45,823 bases of DNA from Dysgonamonadaceae bacterium (GTDB lineage: Bacteria; Bacteroidota; Bacteroidia; Bacteroidales; Azobacteroidaceae). The position numbers and the translations under genes were made by a program. Location of the stretch: assembly GCA_031271125.1 (NCBI GenBank), contig JAISWH010000154.1:1-45823 (forward strand), read 5' to 3'. Every line of letters begins with the position of its first letter. Position 1 is the stretch's first letter. Positions 1-9,088 of this stretch are shown here, one piece after another. The notes beneath the pieces are model-generated. The model made no database searches, was not told where the DNA came from, and worked only from the letters and a program-made list of their open reading frames with translations.

Positions 1-92
1 GCAAGCTATTGATTTACAGTTATTTATGCGTTTTTTTGAAAAAAGTGTCAAAACTTAAAAAATGTAAAAATTAACAATTGAAAAGGTTTAAA

Positions 93-1502
93 ATGACGAA
101 AAAAACAATTTTTTTATTACTGCTGTTTCTGATGGTTTTGGGAACAGTTAATGTGAATGCTCAGGTTCGGATTGGCGGTTCAACCGCTCCGCATGAATCA
201 GCTATCCTGGACTTGAATTTCGACTCGGGTATCGATACCCTGGGTCTTTTGCTGCCACGTGTTCATCTGGATAATGTGAGTAGTTCCGCTCCGCTTCCCT
301 CCCCCGAAAAGGGACTTGTGGTTTATAACCTGACCATCGGCAACGGCTTGAATGAAGGGATTTATTACAATGATGGTTCAGGATGGCATCCTGTCCTTTC
401 GAGCGTAGCACCGGTGGGTGGTTTGGAACTTCCGATTATTTTCCTGCGTCAACCCGGAAAAGTTTGGCTCGGGGACACCGGTAGCTTAATTGATACCATG
501 TATGTTGAGTTGCTTGAGAAGACGTCAGCTACGACTTTTCAATGGTATAGACGCGATCCGGATGTGTCTCCGGTTCTTCTTAACGGCGAAACATCGGATA
601 CCCTCTTCATTAATACGGGTAAATCCGATTTAAAACTAACCGCTCCCGGAAAAGCTTCTCAGTTTTTTTGCGTGGTTCGTAACGGTTCACAGACTGCTGT
701 AAGCGGTTCCGGCTACGCGGTTTACGGTCCCGGCGCTTGGCTTGCTAACGGGAAATGGATAAATATTGCTCCTGCTAACTTGGGAGCTGATCAAACCAAA
801 ACAGTGGCATGGCAAATGGCTCACGTACCGGTCGGTTCAGCTCCTACTAGTAATCCGCTTTATGAAGATTCCGTTTACGGCGACTGGTACCAATGGGGAC
901 GTAAAAAAGACGGTCATCAGAGTAGAAATGTATTAGTAGCGGATGTTGCTAACAATACTTATCTAAATAGCCCGGAGGGTGTTCCGGTGAATGACCTGAA
1001 TAATGATGGACAGATTTTAAATGATAAGACCGGTTACGGTAAATTTATCCAACGAAACACAGGCGATTGGCGCGACTATCCCGGATCGGATAATACGATA
1101 ACTTCGCCTGCGAACGCATGGACATGGGCAAATACAGTTAATGATCCTTGCAAAGATCCCTCGTCCTCACTGCCGTCCGATCATGCTTGGCGTGTACCGA
1201 GTCAATCGGAATGGACTCAAATCCGTCAAAATAATACATGGAGTTGGTATGGCAGTAGCACTTCCGGTTACGAGATCAAGCCTGGGGGTGCTGCTAAGTC
1301 TACTTCTCTTTTCTTGCCGCTGACCGGCCTCCGGGGCAGCAGCAGTGGTCAGGTGGGCAATATGAGCTACGGTTACTATTGGAGTAGTTCACCTACGAGT
1401 ATTAATACGTTCGTCCTGAACTTCGATAATACGATGATTAATACGGTGGCCAATTACAGTCGCTCGTACGGCTTCGCGGTTCGGTGCGTTGCAGACTATT
1501 GA
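93..1502 (+). CDS. FISUMP-type secreted surface protein 1
   Basis: Secreted protein of about 469 aa with a signal peptide (MTKKTIFLLLLFLMVLG..., ending NVNAQ). The N-terminal 110 residues carry the module common to this family: AILDLNF, LGLLLPRVHL, GLVVYN and GIYYNDGSGW. The C-terminal half is a Fibrobacter succinogenes major paralogous (FISUMP) domain with WRVPSQSEW, LPLTGLRG, YYWSSSP and a final GFAVRCV. I start at ATG 93, where AAAGG lies just upstream; an in-frame TTG at 78 would add five residues and is less likely. The first 150 residues are nearly the same as in the partial gene at 45370, and the signal peptide matches the gene at 35441. Function of the domain is unknown; it is common in multi-copy surface proteins of Bacteroidales. 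The upstream DNA is cut by the window edge. Confidence 0.85.
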   Translation: MTKKTIFLLLLFLMVLGTVNVNAQVRIGGSTAPHESAILDLNFDSGIDTLGLLLPRVHLDNVSSSAPLPSPEKGLVVYNLTIGNGLNEGIYYNDGSGWHPVLSSVAPVGGLELPIIFLRQPGKVWLGDTGSLIDTMYVELLEKTSATTFQWYRRDPDVSPVLLNGETSDTLFINTGKSDLKLTAPGKASQFFCVVRNGSQTAVSGSGYAVYGPGAWLANGKWINIAPANLGADQTKTVAWQMAHVPVGSAPTSNPLYEDSVYGDWYQWGRKKDGHQSRNVLVADVANNTYLNSPEGVPVNDLNNDGQILNDKTGYGKFIQRNTGDWRDYPGSDNTITSPANAWTWANTVNDPCKDPSSSLPSDHAWRVPSQSEWTQIRQNNTWSWYGSSTSGYEIKPGGAAKSTSLFLPLTGLRGSSSGQVGNMSYGYYWSSSPTSINTFVLNFDNTMINTVANYSRSYGFAVRCVADY

Positions 1503-1598
1503 TCCGAAGATTTAACAATTTGACTATTTTTTTTACGAAAATGGAAATTTCCCAAAAAAGGGATATGAGCTGACCGGAGGCGTCGAGTTCCGAATCTT

Positions 1599-4547
1599 TT
1601 AGATAATGACAGGCGAGCCGATTTGCATAATACGTTCTTCAAAATTTTCAGGATAAAACGATTTGTTCTTCAGCTTGGAACGATAGGTGTAAACCGTTGT
1701 AATCGAATAACGAAGGAAAACGGCAATTTGAGCGCTGTCGTTGATTCCCAAACGAATCAGGGCGTAAATCCGTAATTCGGTATTAAGTAATTCCCTTTGT
1801 TTCGGGACTTGTTTTTCTTCTTCGGGAAATAAAGCGTTGAAGTCGGTAATAAATGTTGGGTATATGCGTAAAAATGTTTCGTCGAAATTTGTATAAAAAT
1901 CGCTTAATTCGTCATCAATAAACTGAGAGGATTTAAGCGATTTTAACAGGTCTTCTATTTTCCCGCTGTTAGCCGTCTTATTCAGGCTGCGGCGGTAATT
2001 ATCCAATTTTTCGATGTAATTGGAACACAAATCAATAAATTTACCTAAATATGCTTCTTTCACCCGATTTGTTTCGGTCAGTTTTTGGTTGATTGTTGAA
2101 AGTTGGCCGTTCAATTCCTGAAGTTTGGTATTGGATTGCTGCAAATCAATATTCAGGCTGTTCAGCTTAACATTTGTATGATGTAACTCTTTGCGTATCT
2201 TTGCAATACGTTTCATTTGCCGGTACACATAAATCATGGCAAAGATTAAAAATACGGACAAAATGCTGACAAGTAAAAGGTATTTTTGCAATTCTGTTCG
2301 TTGTTTTACCGTTTTCTCCTGGTAAGCCGAATCAATAATGGGAAAGATTTTTGAAAGTTCGTAAGCTCTGAAATAAGCATTGCAAAAAACGGCGTCGTCC
2401 ATAGAGGATTTAATACATTTATAGGCTTCGTCGATATTTCCCTCGCCGTACAACAGTAGCGCCAGCGCCATCATAGAAGTATTTTCTTTCACCGCATTTT
2501 TTATATCGCATATTGCCGATATGGCGCAATATTTTTTCTGCATTTCCACATTGCCTTCCTTTTTGTAAATGTCCGCTATAATATTAGCTACGATTGCCTT
2601 ATCGTGATTTTCGGATTTTATGTTTTTCAAAGATTCCATCAGGAATTTTTTGGCTTCTCCGGTTTTATTTTCATCTTTCAATTTTTCGGCAGTTACGATA
2701 TTATATTTTAATGTATTCGGCTGAATTATTTTCAATAAAGAATCCCGATATAAACTATTCCGGCGGTAATATTCATTCGAACTGTTACCTTCTATGGCGG
2801 CATAATACATATATAACCGTTCGTAAGATTCGTAATATTCGACAAGCAACCATTCGGGCAAACGGTCGAGAAGTTTACGGTCAAGATTATCCATTATGTT
2901 CATCGACTCAAGAAAACGTCCTTTAATCCAATATGAAAAAGAAAGATTCAAAAGCGCCGTGTATTTATATTCCGGATTATTGCATTTTCCGGCAAGTTCC
3001 AGATTCAATTCCTGATAATAAACAGCGGAATCCACTTTGTAATGGCAGTATTCGTCATACAATTTATTGTATATCGTATGTCGCTGATTATCAGTCAAAT
3101 CCGGCATGTTCAACATATTTTTTATTTCAGAAAGACGTTGCTCTTTTTCAATTACATATATATCCTTGTTATTCATAGCCCGAAACAAGACCTGAAAGAT
3201 AGAGTCCAATTCGCTATTCGCCGAAGCTTGAATTGCAAATGATAGAAACAATATCATAAATAAAAAAACACGTTTCCTAAAGAAATTTTTGATAAATTGC
3301 TTTTCTTTCAAAATTCCATATTTCCCCTTTTCGACCGAAAACTCATTGTATTCGGTAACTTCATCCGGCATTTCCCCCGGTTTGTAAATTACAAACGGTA
3401 CCGGTGAATCGGTATGAGTCTTGATCCGGCAAGGCGTAGGGTGATCGGGCAAAAGCGCAATCGTTACCGGTTCGTCCCAAGTGTCAATGGTTTCGAGAAT
3501 GGGTTTTATCAGGCGATTGTCGAGGTATTCGATGGTTTTTACTTTCAGGAAAGCGTCTCCTTCGTGTCCGGCTTCGTCGCTTGCTTCGACATGGACGTAA
3601 ACAAAATCGGTTTCTTGTAAGGCTTTCAGCGCTGCTTGCGCTTTCCCTTCGTAATTTGTATCGTACAAGCCTGTAGCTCCGGGTACGTCGATGTTTTCGA
3701 GACCGGCATAGATACCGATTCCTTTGATTAAATCCACTGCCGAAATGACTGCTCCCGTCCGTATCGGATACGTTTCCGATAGTGGTTTCATCTGCGGCTT
3801 ATATCCCGGCGACCAAGGCCAGATGCTATTGGCAGGATCTTTCCCTTCTGCTTTTCGTTTCAGGTTAACGGGATGGTTTTCGAGCAATTCTTGCGAACGG
3901 ATAATCAAATTGTTTAGATAACCGGCCGTTGCTTGCGCTTCGGGAATTTGCGCTTTTATCAATGCTTTCCGGAATTCGGTTCCGGGAATATCGTGCGGCG
4001 GCGTACAATCCAGGTGTTTGTTTCCGCCTTTTAGTTTCAGGATGTGGCGGTAGGAGACGCCGGGGAAGATCCCTACATCCCCTGAAGGGGACTTTGCCGC
4101 AACTGCAGATTCAACCTCGCCGGCCCCAACGCTCACTTCATGGGGCGGGGGTGTATCGAATTTTTCATTAAGATAATGAATCAATATCCCGGCTTCTTCG
4201 CTCGAAATGTGACCTGCCGAATGGTTTTTGATTTTCCCGTTTTCGATACAGATTAAGTTACAGCGCATTACCATTTCGCCGGGAAGGATGTCAATTCCCA
4301 TGCTGGCGGCTTCCAATGCGCCGCGTCCTTCCAAAACTTTGACGGGGTCGTAACCCAAAACCGAAAGGTTTGCAACTTCGCTGCCCGGATGCATTCCTTC
4401 GGGAATCGTGTGCAGCAAACCGGTTTTTCCCTTACGCGCCAATAAATCCATCGCCGGGGTGGAGGCGTATTGCAATGGCGTCAGATTATCCAAAGATTCG
4501 ATGGGTTCGTCGGCCATGCCATCTCCCAGTATGATAAGATACTTCAT
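1599..4547 (-). CDS. Cofactor-independent phosphoglycerate mutase (ApgM type) fused to a DUF6377-like membrane HTH regulator
   Basis: One open frame of 982 aa with two parts that are normally separate proteins. Residues 1 to about 425 are an ApgM-type 2,3-bisphosphoglycerate-independent phosphoglycerate mutase of the alkaline phosphatase superfamily (LIILGDGMAD at the start, EGMHPGSEVANLSVLGYDP, HVEASDEAGHEGD, LLPDHPTP, KTHTDSPVPFVIY). Just after the usual enzyme end comes a hydrophobic segment around 427-447 (RVFLFMILFLSFAIQASA) that looks like the signal peptide of a second protein. Then follow TPR-like helices, a second membrane segment near 752-775, a coiled coil, and a C-terminal LuxR-like HTH (LRIYALIRLGINDSAQIAVFLRYS). 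This second part resembles DUF6377 regulators. The fused topology would put enzyme and HTH both in the cytoplasm. It could be a true fusion, a lost stop codon, or an assembly error near 3265-3285. It lies 11 nt after nfeD. Confidence 0.85.
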   Translation of the reverse strand: MKYLIILGDGMADEPIESLDNLTPLQYASTPAMDLLARKGKTGLLHTIPEGMHPGSEVANLSVLGYDPVKVLEGRGALEAASMGIDILPGEMVMRCNLICIENGKIKNHSAGHISSEEAGILIHYLNEKFDTPPPHEVSVGAGEVESAVAAKSPSGDVGIFPGVSYRHILKLKGGNKHLDCTPPHDIPGTEFRKALIKAQIPEAQATAGYLNNLIIRSQELLENHPVNLKRKAEGKDPANSIWPWSPGYKPQMKPLSETYPIRTGAVISAVDLIKGIGIYAGLENIDVPGATGLYDTNYEGKAQAALKALQETDFVYVHVEASDEAGHEGDAFLKVKTIEYLDNRLIKPILETIDTWDEPVTIALLPDHPTPCRIKTHTDSPVPFVIYKPGEMPDEVTEYNEFSVEKGKYGILKEKQFIKNFFRKRVFLFMILFLSFAIQASANSELDSIFQVLFRAMNNKDIYVIEKEQRLSEIKNMLNMPDLTDNQRHTIYNKLYDEYCHYKVDSAVYYQELNLELAGKCNNPEYKYTALLNLSFSYWIKGRFLESMNIMDNLDRKLLDRLPEWLLVEYYESYERLYMYYAAIEGNSSNEYYRRNSLYRDSLLKIIQPNTLKYNIVTAEKLKDENKTGEAKKFLMESLKNIKSENHDKAIVANIIADIYKKEGNVEMQKKYCAISAICDIKNAVKENTSMMALALLLYGEGNIDEAYKCIKSSMDDAVFCNAYFRAYELSKIFPIIDSAYQEKTVKQRTELQKYLLLVSILSVFLIFAMIYVYRQMKRIAKIRKELHHTNVKLNSLNIDLQQSNTKLQELNGQLSTINQKLTETNRVKEAYLGKFIDLCSNYIEKLDNYRRSLNKTANSGKIEDLLKSLKSSQFIDDELSDFYTNFDETFLRIYPTFITDFNALFPEEEKQVPKQRELLNTELRIYALIRLGINDSAQIAVFLRYSITTVYTYRSKLKNKSFYPENFEERIMQIGSPVII

Positions 4548-4558
4548 TCAATTAGGAA

Positions 4559-5947
4559 TTAATTTACATAAAGTTGCATGTTCTCAAATTTTACTATTTT
4601 CACGGTTTTCCCTGCTTCGATAAATCCTTGATTGGAAACGGCATCGTAAACTTCATTGTCTATCATGATTTTCCCCGAAGGCCGGAGTACAGTCATTGCC
4701 GTAGCGGTTTTCCCTACTAATCCATGTTCTTTGGGATTCACGCTTGCGGAATCTTTCAAATCGGCTGTCAAAGCGATTTTCCGGAACAAGCCTCTTTCCC
4801 CGATTCGTGTCGAAATCCATAATATGATCAGGAAACTGAGGATTAATCCCGATAAAACGGTCAGTAAGGCTTGTGAAATATCCGGCATCCGGACTTCTTT
4901 GAACGAAAAATAATCATTATTAAGCAATGCAAATACTAATCCGGCGCCAATGCATATAATTCCGAGAATTCCGGATATTCCGAATCCGGGGAAAACAAAT
5001 ATTTCAAGAAAAACGCCGGCTATTCCAATGAGAAAGACGATAATTTCCCAATTTTGCACCAATCCGTCCAGATATAATGGCGTAAAATACAGGATAGCAG
5101 CGCCGATTGCCGCAAAAGTCGGGAATCCGACGCCGGGCGTCTGTAATTCAAAATAAATGCCGGCAATAATAATCATGATTAACACTGCCTGAAAAGCCGG
5201 ATTCATCAAAAAACCTTTCAGTTTGTCCAAAAATGTCGGCTTGTATTCGGCCGATTTATAGTTTTTGTAGCCGAAATGTTGAGTAATCACCTCGTCGACG
5301 TTTTCGGCGATACCGTCGCAAAAGCCCATTTTTACAGCTTCTTGAGCGGTGAGCGTGAGTACTTTACCCGAATCGATCACATTTTGGATATATATCCGCT
5401 CGTCAACCATGGCTTCGGCGATTTTTGGATCTCGAATCCATTCGTAAATGGTGTCGTTTCCGGTAATTACCGATTTTTTCCCGTGCGACTCGGCGGTTGC
5501 ACGGATAATGGAACGCATGTAAGATTGGTATTTATCGGGCATGGCTTCCCCCGAGCCGCCGTTCACAACGGTTGCCGCTCCGATGCTCGCTCCTTCCCGC
5601 ATGTAAATCTTCTTGCAGGCGATGGCAATTAAAGCTCCTGCCGACGCGGCGTTATTGTCAATGAAAACATGCACGGGAATCGGGTTGTACAGGATAGCTG
5701 ACCGCATGGAATCGGCATCAACCAGGGTGCCGCCGTATGTGTTCAGATGGAGCAGAATGGCGTCGACATTCATCGCGTTTGCTTCTTTCAGCCCGTTAAT
5801 CAGGTAGATATGCGAAGTCGTATTGATTTCCGAGTTGATATTAATTTGATAAATAAGGGCTTCTTTTTTCTCTGTTTTTTCCTGTGCAAGAAGCAGATTC
5901 GAGAAAAATAATAAATTAAGAGAAATACAGTAAATTATTCTTTTCAT
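4559..5947 (-). CDS. nfeD: NfeD-family membrane-bound ClpP-like serine protease
   Basis: 462 aa. A signal peptide (to LLLAQ) is followed by a ClpP-class serine protease domain (ILLHLNTYGGTL, NNAASAGALIA with the likely nucleophile Ser, IYMREGASIGAA). Four or five membrane spans follow (about residues 245-375), then a C-terminal OB-fold NfeD domain (LVGKTATAMTVLRPSGKI). This is the long NfeD1b form; family members are thought to cleave membrane proteins and act with stomatin/flotillin partners, though none is adjacent here. It is the first gene of a two-gene operon with the ApgM fusion (11-nt gap) and is divergent from the C1 peptidase, with a promoter in the gap. Confidence 0.88.
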   Translation of the reverse strand: MKRIIYCISLNLLFFSNLLLAQEKTEKKEALIYQININSEINTTSHIYLINGLKEANAMNVDAILLHLNTYGGTLVDADSMRSAILYNPIPVHVFIDNNAASAGALIAIACKKIYMREGASIGAATVVNGGSGEAMPDKYQSYMRSIIRATAESHGKKSVITGNDTIYEWIRDPKIAEAMVDERIYIQNVIDSGKVLTLTAQEAVKMGFCDGIAENVDEVITQHFGYKNYKSAEYKPTFLDKLKGFLMNPAFQAVLIMIIIAGIYFELQTPGVGFPTFAAIGAAILYFTPLYLDGLVQNWEIIVFLIGIAGVFLEIFVFPGFGISGILGIICIGAGLVFALLNNDYFSFKEVRMPDISQALLTVLSGLILSFLIILWISTRIGERGLFRKIALTADLKDSASVNPKEHGLVGKTATAMTVLRPSGKIMIDNEVYDAVSNQGFIEAGKTVKIVKFENMQLYVN

Positions 5948-5985
5948 TTTTTACATAAATCTTGAAATATGAGGGAATCTTTGCG

Positions 5986-5993
5986 CAAAAGTA
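5986..5993 (-). promoter_or_regulatory. Promoter -7 box for nfeD
   Basis: On the minus strand this reads TACTTTTG, a match to the Bacteroidota -7 consensus TAnnTTTG, about 40 nt before the nfeD start. I see no good TTTG -33 box at 19-20 bp. Confidence 0.55.
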
Positions 5994-6016
5994 TATAAAA
6001 TGTTAGAATAATTCGT

Positions 6017-6024
6017 TATCTTTG
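6017..6024 (+). promoter_or_regulatory. Promoter -7 box for the C1 peptidase-nadC operon
   Basis: TATCTTTG followed by CGG, matching TAnnTTTG, 33 nt before the C1 peptidase start. The divergent nfeD box lies only 23 bp away, so the two promoters probably interfere or share regulation. The -33 box is weak. Confidence 0.6.
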
Positions 6025-6056
6025 CGGAAATTATTTGATTTAAAGATTCCATATTT

Positions 6057-7247
6057 ATGAAACATTCATTGATCCTGTTATTCGGTTTATGTTTATGCCT
6101 TCCGGCATTTTCACAGGAAAAAACCGTAAATAAAACCGACTCATTTCAATTCACAACTATCAAAGAAATTCCGGTTACTCCGGTTAAAAATCAATCCAGT
6201 TCGGGAACTTGCTGGAGTTTTTCCGGTATAGGATTGATTGAAGCGGAATTGCTTCGCAAGGGAAAAGGGGAATTTGACTTATCCGAAATGTTTGTGGTAC
6301 GTCATAATTACAGCGAAAAAGCGCAGAAATACGTTCGCACGCACGGAACGATTCATTTTGCAGGCGGCGGCTCGTTTGCCGATGTACTGGATTGCATCAG
6401 AGATCATGGAATCGTACCGGATCAAGCGCTGACCGGTTTGAATTACGGCGATACGATTCATCGGCATGGGGAATTGGATCAGTTGTTGAGAGCATACGTA
6501 GATGTAATCGTTAAAAATCCGAACCGGAAATTGTCTACTGCCTGGTATCAAGGGTTTAACGGAATTTTAGACGCTTATCTGGGACATTGTCCCGAAACAT
6601 TTACCTACAACGGGAAAAATTATACGCCCCAAAGTTTTGCCCAATTTTTAGAAATTCATCCCGAAGATTACGTTTCGATTACTTCTTTTACGCATCATCC
6701 TTTTTATACGTCTTTTGCGGTTGAAGTTCCCGATAATTGGCGCTGGTCGGAGTCTTACAATCTTCCTTTGAATGAGATGATGCAAATAATCGATCAGGCA
6801 ATAGACGCCGGTTATACGGTGGCTTGGGCTTCCGACGTCAGCGAAAAAGGATTTAACCGGAAAGGTATTGCCGTCGTTCCGGATGAAGACGCCAAAGAAG
6901 GTCCCGGATCGGATCAGGCGCATTGGTTGGGACTTACCCAAAAGGAAAGAGATGAATATTTCAAAAATTTGTCGCACCCTGTTTCCGAAAAGAAAATCAC
7001 TCAGGAAATGCGTCAGGAAGGGTTTGATAATTACGAAACGGGCGATGATCACGGTATGTTGATTTACGGTAAAGCGCAAGACCGGAACGGCAGTAATTAT
7101 TATCTCGTGAAAAATTCGTGGGGGACGGAAAATCCTTACAAAGGAACCTGGTATGCTTCCGTGCCTTTTGTAGAATATAAAACCATCTGTATCACGCTGC
7201 ATAAAAACGCTCTTCCCAAAAGCATCAAGAATAAATTAGGCTTATAA
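6057..7247 (+). CDS. Secreted C1-family (bleomycin hydrolase/aminopeptidase C-like) cysteine peptidase
   Basis: 396 aa with a signal peptide (MKHSLILLFGLCLCLPAFSQ). Papain-like catalytic residues are all present: Cys52 in SSGTCWSFSG, His332 in DDHGMLIYG, and Asn353 in VKNSWGTENPYKG. The insertion pattern between Cys and His matches the C1B (PepC/bleomycin hydrolase) branch, but the protein is exported, unlike cytosolic PepC. It probably trims peptides in the periplasm or at the surface. nadC follows after 5 nt, so the two are likely co-transcribed although their functions are unrelated. Confidence 0.88.
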   Translation: MKHSLILLFGLCLCLPAFSQEKTVNKTDSFQFTTIKEIPVTPVKNQSSSGTCWSFSGIGLIEAELLRKGKGEFDLSEMFVVRHNYSEKAQKYVRTHGTIHFAGGGSFADVLDCIRDHGIVPDQALTGLNYGDTIHRHGELDQLLRAYVDVIVKNPNRKLSTAWYQGFNGILDAYLGHCPETFTYNGKNYTPQSFAQFLEIHPEDYVSITSFTHHPFYTSFAVEVPDNWRWSESYNLPLNEMMQIIDQAIDAGYTVAWASDVSEKGFNRKGIAVVPDEDAKEGPGSDQAHWLGLTQKERDEYFKNLSHPVSEKKITQEMRQEGFDNYETGDDHGMLIYGKAQDRNGSNYYLVKNSWGTENPYKGTWYASVPFVEYKTICITLHKNALPKSIKNKLGL

Positions 7248-7252
7248 TAATA

Positions 7253-8122
7253 ATGGAAAATATTAGCGATCAGTTAATTGACGAATTAATCCGCTTGTCT
7301 TTCGCCGAGGATATCGGGGAAGGCGATTATACGACATTAAGTACCATTCCGGAACCGGCACAGGGAAAGATGCAATTAATCATTAAGGACGACGGTATTT
7401 TGGCCGGCGTCGGGATGGCCGGAAGAATTTTTCATGCTTTTGATCCCGGTTTGAAAATAACGGTTTTTATTCCCGATGGGGCCAGAGTGAAATACGGCGA
7501 CATCGCTTTTACCGTCGAAGGGAAGGTGCGATCTTTGTTGCAAACCGAACGTTTGGCGCTCAACGTGATGCAACGGATGAGCGGTATTGCCACGACAACC
7601 CGCCGGTATGCCGATAAACTCGAAGGTACAAAAACCCGTGTTCTGGACACTCGCAAAACGACGCCGGGTATGCGGATTCTCGAAAAAGAAGCTGTCCGGA
7701 TTGGAGGCGGCACAAATCACCGGATCGGACTTTTCGACATGATTCTCCTGAAAGACAATCATATAGATTTTGCCGGAGGGATTGAAGAAGCGATTGTCCG
7801 CACCAAACAATATTTGTTTACACAGGGCAAAACTTTACCGATTGAAATAGAAGTACGGAACTTTGAGGAGTTAAATCAGGTTTTGGAAACAGGCGGAGTC
7901 GACCGCATCATGCTCGACAATTTCAGTGTTGAAAATACCCGCAAAGCCGTTGACATGGTTGCCGGAAGATACGAATTGGAATCGTCGGGCGGTATTACTT
8001 ACGATACGATACGGGATTATGCCGAGGCGGGGGTGGATTATGTTTCTGTCGGGGCGCTTACTCATTCGGTCGGGAGTTTGGATATGAGTTTGAAGTCGGT
8101 TGCACCTCAAAAAAAAAATTAA
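7253..8122 (+). CDS. nadC: Nicotinate-nucleotide diphosphorylase (carboxylating), quinolinate phosphoribosyltransferase
   Basis: 289 aa, usual family length. It converts quinolinate and PRPP to nicotinate mononucleotide, CO2 and PPi in de novo NAD synthesis. Recognised by the substrate-binding run around residues 140-170 (TRKTTPGMR, EKEAVRIGGGTNHR, GLFDMILLKDNH), by the barrel motif IEIEVRNFEEL, and by the C-terminal SSGGITYDTIRDYAEAGVDYVSVGALTHS. nadA and nadB are not in the window. The last codons run through a poly-A tract (8109-8118). Confidence 0.95.
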   Translation: MENISDQLIDELIRLSFAEDIGEGDYTTLSTIPEPAQGKMQLIIKDDGILAGVGMAGRIFHAFDPGLKITVFIPDGARVKYGDIAFTVEGKVRSLLQTERLALNVMQRMSGIATTTRRYADKLEGTKTRVLDTRKTTPGMRILEKEAVRIGGGTNHRIGLFDMILLKDNHIDFAGGIEEAIVRTKQYLFTQGKTLPIEIEVRNFEELNQVLETGGVDRIMLDNFSVENTRKAVDMVAGRYELESSGGITYDTIRDYAEAGVDYVSVGALTHSVGSLDMSLKSVAPQKKN

Positions 8123-8139
8123 CCTAAATTTTTCATTTC

Positions 8140-8170
8140 TTGTTTTTTTAATAAAAAATGTTTAACTTTG
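8140..8170 (+). promoter_or_regulatory. Promoter for the small membrane protein/rpe/comEC run
   Basis: TTG at 8140-8142, a 20-bp spacer and TAACTTTG at 8163-8170 match the Bacteroidota consensus TTTG-N19-TAnnTTTG. It lies in the only gap between nadC and the 61-aa protein and ends 35 nt before its ATG. Confidence 0.65.
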
Positions 8171-8205
8171 AAACCGATATTATTAACTACTAATAAATAA
8201 TTTTT

Positions 8206-8391
8206 ATGAAAGTAAACGCCCCTAAAAAATTAACATTATTAATTGCTGTGCTTATTGCAGTTGTCGCTTTAATCGTTTGGCTGGCATCTGCGTTTGGTCC
8301 TTTATCTTTATGTGCATTGGTATATGCCTTTTGGGCACTTGCAATTGCATTCGTATTATTGCTGCTCGGTTGTTCTGTGAAAGGATTATGA
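8206..8391 (+). CDS. Small two-helix membrane protein
   Basis: 61 aa, starting MKVNAPKKLTLLIAVLIAVV. Two hydrophobic helices (about residues 9-28 and 33-56) are joined by a short turn, and the end is CSVKGL. The N-terminal KxNAPKK stretch and the length are like small uncharacterised membrane proteins common in Bacteroidales. A good promoter sits just upstream and rpe follows 37 nt later. Function is unknown. Confidence 0.75.
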   Translation: MKVNAPKKLTLLIAVLIAVVALIVWLASAFGPLSLCALVYAFWALAIAFVLLLLGCSVKGL

Positions 8392-8428
8392 AACAGACTT
8401 TTTGTGCTTTTGCAAAAAGGAATCGAAT

Positions 8429-9082
8429 ATGTCAGCTATAATAGCACCGTCCTTATTATCTGCCAACTTTTTACGCCTGGAAGAAGAAATAACAATGGTA
8501 AACCAAAGTGATGCGGACTGGCTTCATCTGGATGTAATGGATGGCGTCTTTGTTCCTAATATATCGCTGGGTTTTCCAATGATACAACAATTGTCCCAAA
8601 TCATAGCCAAACCTTTGGATGTGCATCTGATGATTGTTGAACCTCAGAAGTTTATCCCGTTTTTTCAGGAACTGGGCGTAAAGAGTTTAGGCGTACATTA
8701 TGAAGCATGTACGCATCTTCAGCGGGTTGTTACGACGATTAAGGAAGCCGGCATGAATGCATGTGTCGCGCTGAATCCCCATACGCCGGTTGAGTTACTG
8801 ACCGATATTCTGGAAGATATAGACATGGTGTTGATTATGTCGGTCAATCCGGGCTTTGGAGGACAAGAATTTATTCCCCGTACGCAGGATAAAATCCGGC
8901 GGTTGAAAGAAATGATTGTTGCACGAGGCTTGAAAACCTTGATTGAAGTGGATGGCGGCGTCAATTTGGAACGGGGGAAATTATTGGTAGAAACCGGGGC
9001 GGATGTTTTAGTCGCCGGAAATTTTGTTTTTAATGCAGATAATCCTTTAGAATTGATTCGACGAATGAAGCAAGAAATATAG
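8429..9082 (+). CDS. rpe: Ribulose-phosphate 3-epimerase
   Basis: 217 aa, the usual length. It interconverts ribulose 5-phosphate and xylulose 5-phosphate in the pentose phosphate pathway. Motifs seen: APSLLSANF at the N-terminus, WLHLDVMDGVFVPN (metal-binding His and catalytic Asp), VHLMI, VNPGFGGQ (phosphate loop), and EVDGGVN (second catalytic Asp). I start at ATG 8429 with AAAAAGG 9-15 nt upstream. The frame stays open back to a TTG at 8402, but that would add nine unlikely residues. comEC follows after 6 nt. Confidence 0.95.
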   Translation: MSAIIAPSLLSANFLRLEEEITMVNQSDADWLHLDVMDGVFVPNISLGFPMIQQLSQIIAKPLDVHLMIVEPQKFIPFFQELGVKSLGVHYEACTHLQRVVTTIKEAGMNACVALNPHTPVELLTDILEDIDMVLIMSVNPGFGGQEFIPRTQDKIRRLKEMIVARGLKTLIEVDGGVNLERGKLLVETGADVLVAGNFVFNADNPLELIRRMKQEI

Positions 9083-9088
9083 TTACAA

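Noticed and set aside
202..411. Minus-strand frame of 69 codons, with a similar one at 45485-45694
   Set aside because: The two antisense frames look alike only because the sense genes (FISUMP proteins 1 and 3) are near-copies. No promoter or family features support them.
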